Below, one piece after another: positions 5,583-8,451 of a stretch of 8,451 nucleotides of DNA; within the stretch, counting starts at the first letter, position 1; every line of letters starts with the position of its first letter. Source of the DNA: Phycisphaerae bacterium (GTDB lineage: Bacteria > Planctomycetota > Phycisphaerae > Sedimentisphaerales > SM23-30). Position numbers and translations under genes: made by a program. The stretch is from assembly GCA_021736565.1 (NCBI GenBank), contig JAIPFO010000149.1, positions 1 through 8,451 of the forward strand, read 5' to 3'. The notes under the pieces were generated by a model that searched no databases, was not told the DNA's origin, and saw nothing but the letters and a program-made list of their open reading frames with translations.

Positions 5583-6965
5583 ATGCCATTTAAAAAAATC
5601 GGCCTTTGTGACGAACTGGTCCAGGGTATCCTGGCGACCGGTTATACCGCTCCCACAGAAATTCAAGCTGAAGCCATTCCCATTGCCATCGCGGGGAAGG
5701 ACATGATCGGCTGCGCTCAGACGGGCACCGGTAAGACCGCGGCATTTGTTTTGCCCATTCTTAACCGACTCTCAACGGTCATTCGTAAATCGAAAAAGAA
5801 AAAGATCCGTTCGCTGATCATCACCCCGACACGCGAGCTGGCGGTGCAGATCGATAAGGCCATTCAGGGCTACGGGCGTTTTACAAAAATACAGACCCTT
5901 GCCGTTTACGGGGGCACCCCCATCGAAAAGCAGATTAAAACCTTGCAGCGTGGGGTGGATATCATGGTTGCCACCCCCGGGCGACTGATCGACCATCTTC
6001 AGCGTGGCACGGTCGATCTGTCAACCGTTGAGATTCTTGTTTTAGATGAGGCCGACCGTATGTTGGATATGGGGTTCATTAACGACATCAAGAAGATTAT
6101 CGAACATATGCCATCCAAACGGCAGACGCTTCTCTTTTCGGCCACGATATCCAAAGAAATAACAACACTGACGAAAAATATCCAGCAATCACCTGAGATG
6201 ATCCAGATCGGCAAGCAGCACAATCCTATCGACACGATCACTCAGCACATTTATCCGGTTTCCAGAGAGCAGAAGATGTCGCTGTTACTTATGATGATCG
6301 AACACCAGCAGATGTATAGCATCCTGATCTTCTCGCGAACCAAACGCGGTGCGGACCGGATATGCCGCAAGCTGAAAAACATTGATATCCAGGCGGCGGC
6401 CATTCACTCCGACCGCACGCAAAACCAGCGGATGCGGGCATTGGAAGGATTTAAAAGCGGCAAATACCAGGTGATGGTCGCGACCGATATCGCCGCGCGG
6501 GGTATCAATGTGGAGGGCATCTCGCATGTGATCAACTACGACGTTCCGGCCTTTCCCGAAGATTACGTTCACCGGATTGGCCGAACCGGCCGGGCAGAGG
6601 CGACCGGCGACGCGATCACCTTCGTCTCTGAAGACGAAGTTCAGTACCTGCGAAATATCGAACGATTCATCGACCGAAAGTTCAAAAACGAATATTACGA
6701 TGATTTCAACTACAGCCAGATTCCCTCCTCAGGGGGAACTTATCACAACAGCAAGCCCGGTGCGGGGCAAGGCCGAAAGAAAAAGTCCGGGACTCCCGGG
6801 CCAAAGGGGAAAAATAATCGCGCCGCCCAGAAGAAAAAGACAGGCCCTTCAGACCGTTCGGGGACCGACGGCAAAAGTTCGACAGGCACCAGAGTAAAAA
6901 AAGCAAATTTCTCTTTTAAACAGACAAAGAAGAAATCGGTTAAGGGAACCAGGCGAATCTATTGA
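5583..6965 (+). CDS. rhlE: DEAD-box ATP-dependent RNA helicase, RhlE type
   Basis: DEAD-box helicases open short RNA duplexes using ATP, in ribosome assembly, RNA decay or cold adaptation. From ATG 5583 the protein has 460 aa. The motifs are complete and in order: F3 and Q28 of the Q motif (GYTAPTEIQ), motif I AQTGTGKT 45-52, Ia PTRELA 82-87, GG 110-111, Ib TPGRL 131-135, II DEAD 155-158, III SAT 186-188, IV ILIFSRTKRGAD 247-258, V ATDIAARGIN 300-309, VI HRIGRTGR 330-337. A Lys/Arg/Gly-rich tail of about 70 residues (from about 390) is likely an unstructured RNA-binding extension, as in RhlE-like proteins. An upstream GTG (5490) would add 31 residues encoded by the leader hairpins, so ATG 5583 with GGGAGGA is preferred. 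The gene stands alone; no clear terminator follows its stop. The DEAD-box call is certain; the RhlE subgroup is likely but not proven. Confidence 0.93.
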   Translation: MPFKKIGLCDELVQGILATGYTAPTEIQAEAIPIAIAGKDMIGCAQTGTGKTAAFVLPILNRLSTVIRKSKKKKIRSLIITPTRELAVQIDKAIQGYGRFTKIQTLAVYGGTPIEKQIKTLQRGVDIMVATPGRLIDHLQRGTVDLSTVEILVLDEADRMLDMGFINDIKKIIEHMPSKRQTLLFSATISKEITTLTKNIQQSPEMIQIGKQHNPIDTITQHIYPVSREQKMSLLLMMIEHQQMYSILIFSRTKRGADRICRKLKNIDIQAAAIHSDRTQNQRMRALEGFKSGKYQVMVATDIAARGINVEGISHVINYDVPAFPEDYVHRIGRTGRAEATGDAITFVSEDEVQYLRNIERFIDRKFKNEYYDDFNYSQIPSSGGTYHNSKPGAGQGRKKKSGTPGPKGKNNRAAQKKKTGPSDRSGTDGKSSTGTRVKKANFSFKQTKKKSVKGTRRIY

Positions 6966-7034
6966 GCTCTTAGGTACTTTTTAACTTGCGACAGATTGCA
7001 TGAGTCCAATCGCATTTCAATGTTTCCATCGGGA

Positions 7035-7061
7035 TGGTCCTGCTTACAGAAAACAGGACCA
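7035..7061. repeat. Perfect 8-bp inverted repeat TGGTCCTG/CAGGACCA
   Basis: Arms at 7035-7042 and 7054-7061 flank an 11-nt loop. There is no T tract on either side, so simple termination is unlikely. It abuts the next hairpin with only 2 bp between them. Confidence 0.6.
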
Positions 7062-7063
7062 CG

Positions 7064-7095
7064 CCCTCACAGCGGGCTGACGCCCGCGGTGAGGG
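7064..7095. repeat. Strong 13-bp hairpin with GCGGGC-TGAC-GCCCGC core (REP-like)
   Basis: CCCTCAC (7064-7070) pairs with GTGAGGG (7089-7095), and GCGGGC (7072-7077) pairs with GCCCGC (7082-7087), with one A/G mismatch between the two blocks and a TGAC loop. I recall GCGGGC-TGAC-GCCCGC hairpins as frequent intergenic repeats in planctomycete-type genomes, but copy number in this genome cannot be checked from one window. Confidence 0.6.
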
Positions 7096-7161
7096 GGGCG
7101 GGGAGATATGTTGTACTCCATGCCACGGGTTTCACTTCGCTCGCCGGCGGTTATTATTATT

Positions 7162-7178
7162 TGACCACTTCGTGGTCA
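7162..7178. repeat. Perfect 7-bp hairpin TGACCAC-TTC-GTGGTCA
   Basis: Arms 7162-7168 and 7172-7178 enclose a 3-nt TTC loop. It is the third hairpin of the cluster and may belong to the same mobile or repeated element as those at 7035-7095. Confidence 0.55.
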
Positions 7179-7287
7179 TGAGATGGTACTTCGGGCCGTT
7201 TAGTATCCTGCCATCCAGAGGCTGACCGATGACCTGCGACAAAAAATATTAAACCATTTCGCATAAACGCTTCCCTGTATTTTATAA

Positions 7288-8451
7288 TTATTTTGAATGG
7301 CCTGGAAACCAGTCTGTCCTGTATGATTGACGCATTTTTTCCAGTGTTGCGGCGTATTTGGGATCATTCGTACAATGCGTTTTTTCAAAGGGATCTGTTT
7401 TAAGATCGATCAGTTGTTCTTCGATGCCTTCGGCATCATATTGGATGTACTTGAGCTTATCGCTGCTGACGACCATGCGCCCGATCTCGCTTTCGACGCC
7501 CAGGGTCTCGCGCCATGACACCTGTTTGCCTTCAAAAAGCGGGCGCAGGCTTTTGCCCCTGGGATCGGCGACGGCTTTGATGCCGGCATAGTCGCAGACC
7601 GTCGGCAGCAGGTCGAGGCCGTTTGAGACCAGGTGCGTCTCGTCGACCTGCCCGGGGGGGATATGCCCTTTCCACATGGCGGCAAATGGGATATTAGCGG
7701 CTTCTTCGTAGAGTACGGTTTTGTGTTCCATGCGATGGGCGGCGTCCATATCGCCGTGGTCGCTGGAGAAAAGGACCAGGGTATTCTCTTCGGTACCGCT
7801 CTGCTTAATGGCATCCAATATCATCTGGATCTCGCGGTCGACAACCTCGGTCAGGCGGCAGTAGGCCCAGCGGTGGAGCCGCCATTGCTTATCGGTGTAA
7901 TTATCGCGGGCCAGGCGTCGGAATTTCCGCCGGTTGAGCAACGACGCAATGGCTTTGGGTTCATCCTTCTGCGGGTCGTAATTGGGTGGAAGCGGCGGGC
8001 AGTGCTTTTGATAAAATTCGTCTTCGCTGATGCCCTCGGGTATTTCCATCGCCTTATCCAACATTTTAAATTCAATCTTACCACGTTTTCTAAACCGTTC
8101 AAGGGCCGCTTTAGTGTATTGAAAATCCTGAAGCGCCATGAAACAGATGTCGTGCGGGTTGATCAGCGAGACAACCATGAAATAAGGTTTATCGTGCCTG
8201 GTCTTGATGTAGGCTGCGGTTTCTTCGGCGAGTTTTTGCCGGTGGTCATCGCATATGTCGTTAAAGCCCAGATCGGTGGGCGTCAGGCCTTTGGGAAGGT
8301 GTTCCTTGCCGCCATAGACGAGGCTGTAATCGCACTTTTTCAGGTAAGCGGCCAGCGTGGTACTGGCCACCACATCGGTGATATTCGCGATCCGCATGGC
8401 GCCGCCATTTTCCCGGGCGGGCTGGCCTTTGCTGTCGTTAAAATCGCCGGG
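7288..8451 (-). CDS. Type I sulfatase (alkaline-phosphatase superfamily), N-terminal part outside window
   Basis: Sulfatases of this class remove sulfate esters, often from algal or host polysaccharides, and are usually exported. The minus-strand frame is open from the right edge (starting PGDFNDSKGQPARENGG) to TAA at 7290-7288, giving 387 residues. The ATG at 8397 is internal, not the start. Visible family motifs are GKEHL (8310-8296), INPHD (NPHD at 8160-8149), SDHGD with the metal-binding Asp-His (about 7764-7750), and HRMEHKTVLYEE with the active-site Lys (HRMEHK at 7737-7720). These are followed by VSNGLDLLPTVCDYAGI and RGKSLRPLFEG, the usual C-terminal signature. The formylglycine motif C/S-x-P-x-R and any signal peptide would lie in the missing 100 or so N-terminal residues, so activity cannot be confirmed. 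The exact substrate cannot be assigned. It is convergent with the helicase and probably unrelated to the chaperone genes. Confidence 0.92.
   Translation of the reverse strand, partial: PGDFNDSKGQPARENGGAMRIANITDVVASTTLAAYLKKCDYSLVYGGKEHLPKGLTPTDLGFNDICDDHRQKLAEETAAYIKTRHDKPYFMVVSLINPHDICFMALQDFQYTKAALERFRKRGKIEFKMLDKAMEIPEGISEDEFYQKHCPPLPPNYDPQKDEPKAIASLLNRRKFRRLARDNYTDKQWRLHRWAYCRLTEVVDREIQMILDAIKQSGTEENTLVLFSSDHGDMDAAHRMEHKTVLYEEAANIPFAAMWKGHIPPGQVDETHLVSNGLDLLPTVCDYAGIKAVADPRGKSLRPLFEGKQVSWRETLGVESEIGRMVVSSDKLKYIQYDAEGIEEQLIDLKTDPFEKTHCTNDPKYAATLEKMRQSYRTDWFPGHSK

Larger units (their letters stand above)
6966..7287. other. 322-bp convergent gap between helicase and sulfatase, hairpin-rich
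   Basis: No credible gene is seen; the short frames at 6996-7225 run through hairpins and lack family features. Neither convergent gene has a classical hairpin-plus-T terminator here. The stretch 7026-7225 instead contains a cluster of strong inverted repeats, listed separately, plus an imperfect GC-rich dyad around 7124-7150. Confidence 0.65.

Noticed and set aside
7410..7814. 134-aa minus-strand frame inside the sulfatase gene
   Set aside because: Frame-shifted shadow of the sulfatase; the other frame carries SDHGD and GKEHL motifs.
6966..8451. CRISPR array or tRNA gene
   Set aside because: No regularly spaced direct repeats and no cloverleaf with a T-arm were found here or elsewhere in the window.

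Overview
The window holds four protein genes and three long intergenic stretches: a minus-strand groEL that runs off the left edge (1-1674), a plus-strand clpB (2577-5159), a plus-strand RhlE-type DEAD-box RNA helicase (5583-6965), and a minus-strand sulfatase that runs off the right edge (7288-8451). Together these suggest a bacterium of the Planctomycetota, perhaps a Phycisphaerae-like lineage. The reasons are a sulfatase beside housekeeping stress genes, a groEL without an adjacent groES, long structured intergenic regions, medium GC, and a GCGGGC-TGAC-GCCCGC hairpin of a REP-like type I recall from that phylum. This placement is an inference; no rRNA or other marker gene is present.

Region 1 (1-2576) is the most interesting part. 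groEL and clpB are divergent chaperone genes separated by 902 bp with no convincing gene. Each has upstream a strong match to the sigma-54 -24/-12 element with the invariant GG-N10-GC spacing: TGGCAT-N5-TTGCT on the minus strand at 1856-1841 facing groEL, and TGGCACG-N4-TTGCG on the plus strand at 2410-2425 facing clpB. Between them lie dyads built on TGCCA/TGGCA arms. Two are tandem 22-bp copies 31 bp apart (three helical turns), about 140-170 bp upstream of the predicted groEL start point. Another lies about 120 bp upstream of the predicted clpB start point. This looks like a chaperone regulon driven by sigma-54 and an enhancer-binding activator, in place of the usual HrcA/CIRCE or sigma-32 control. 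The groEL leader (1728-1836) also folds on paper into a three-way junction, and a sigma-70-like promoter with a very short leader lies between it and the gene.

Region 2 (2577-5220) is a full-length, intact ClpB disaggregase followed by a good intrinsic terminator. ClpB resolves aggregates and GroEL refolds released chains, so shared control makes functional sense.

Region 3 (5221-6965) is a 423-bp gap with several small inverted repeats, then the DEAD-box helicase. Its Shine-Dalgarno sequence is partly buried in a 7-bp hairpin directly before the start codon, which could allow translational control, possibly by the helicase itself.

Region 4 (6966-8451) is a 322-bp convergent gap with three perfect or near-perfect hairpins (a candidate REP/MITE-like cluster), then the C-terminal 387 residues of a type I sulfatase. 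The formylglycine motif of the sulfatase would lie beyond the right edge.
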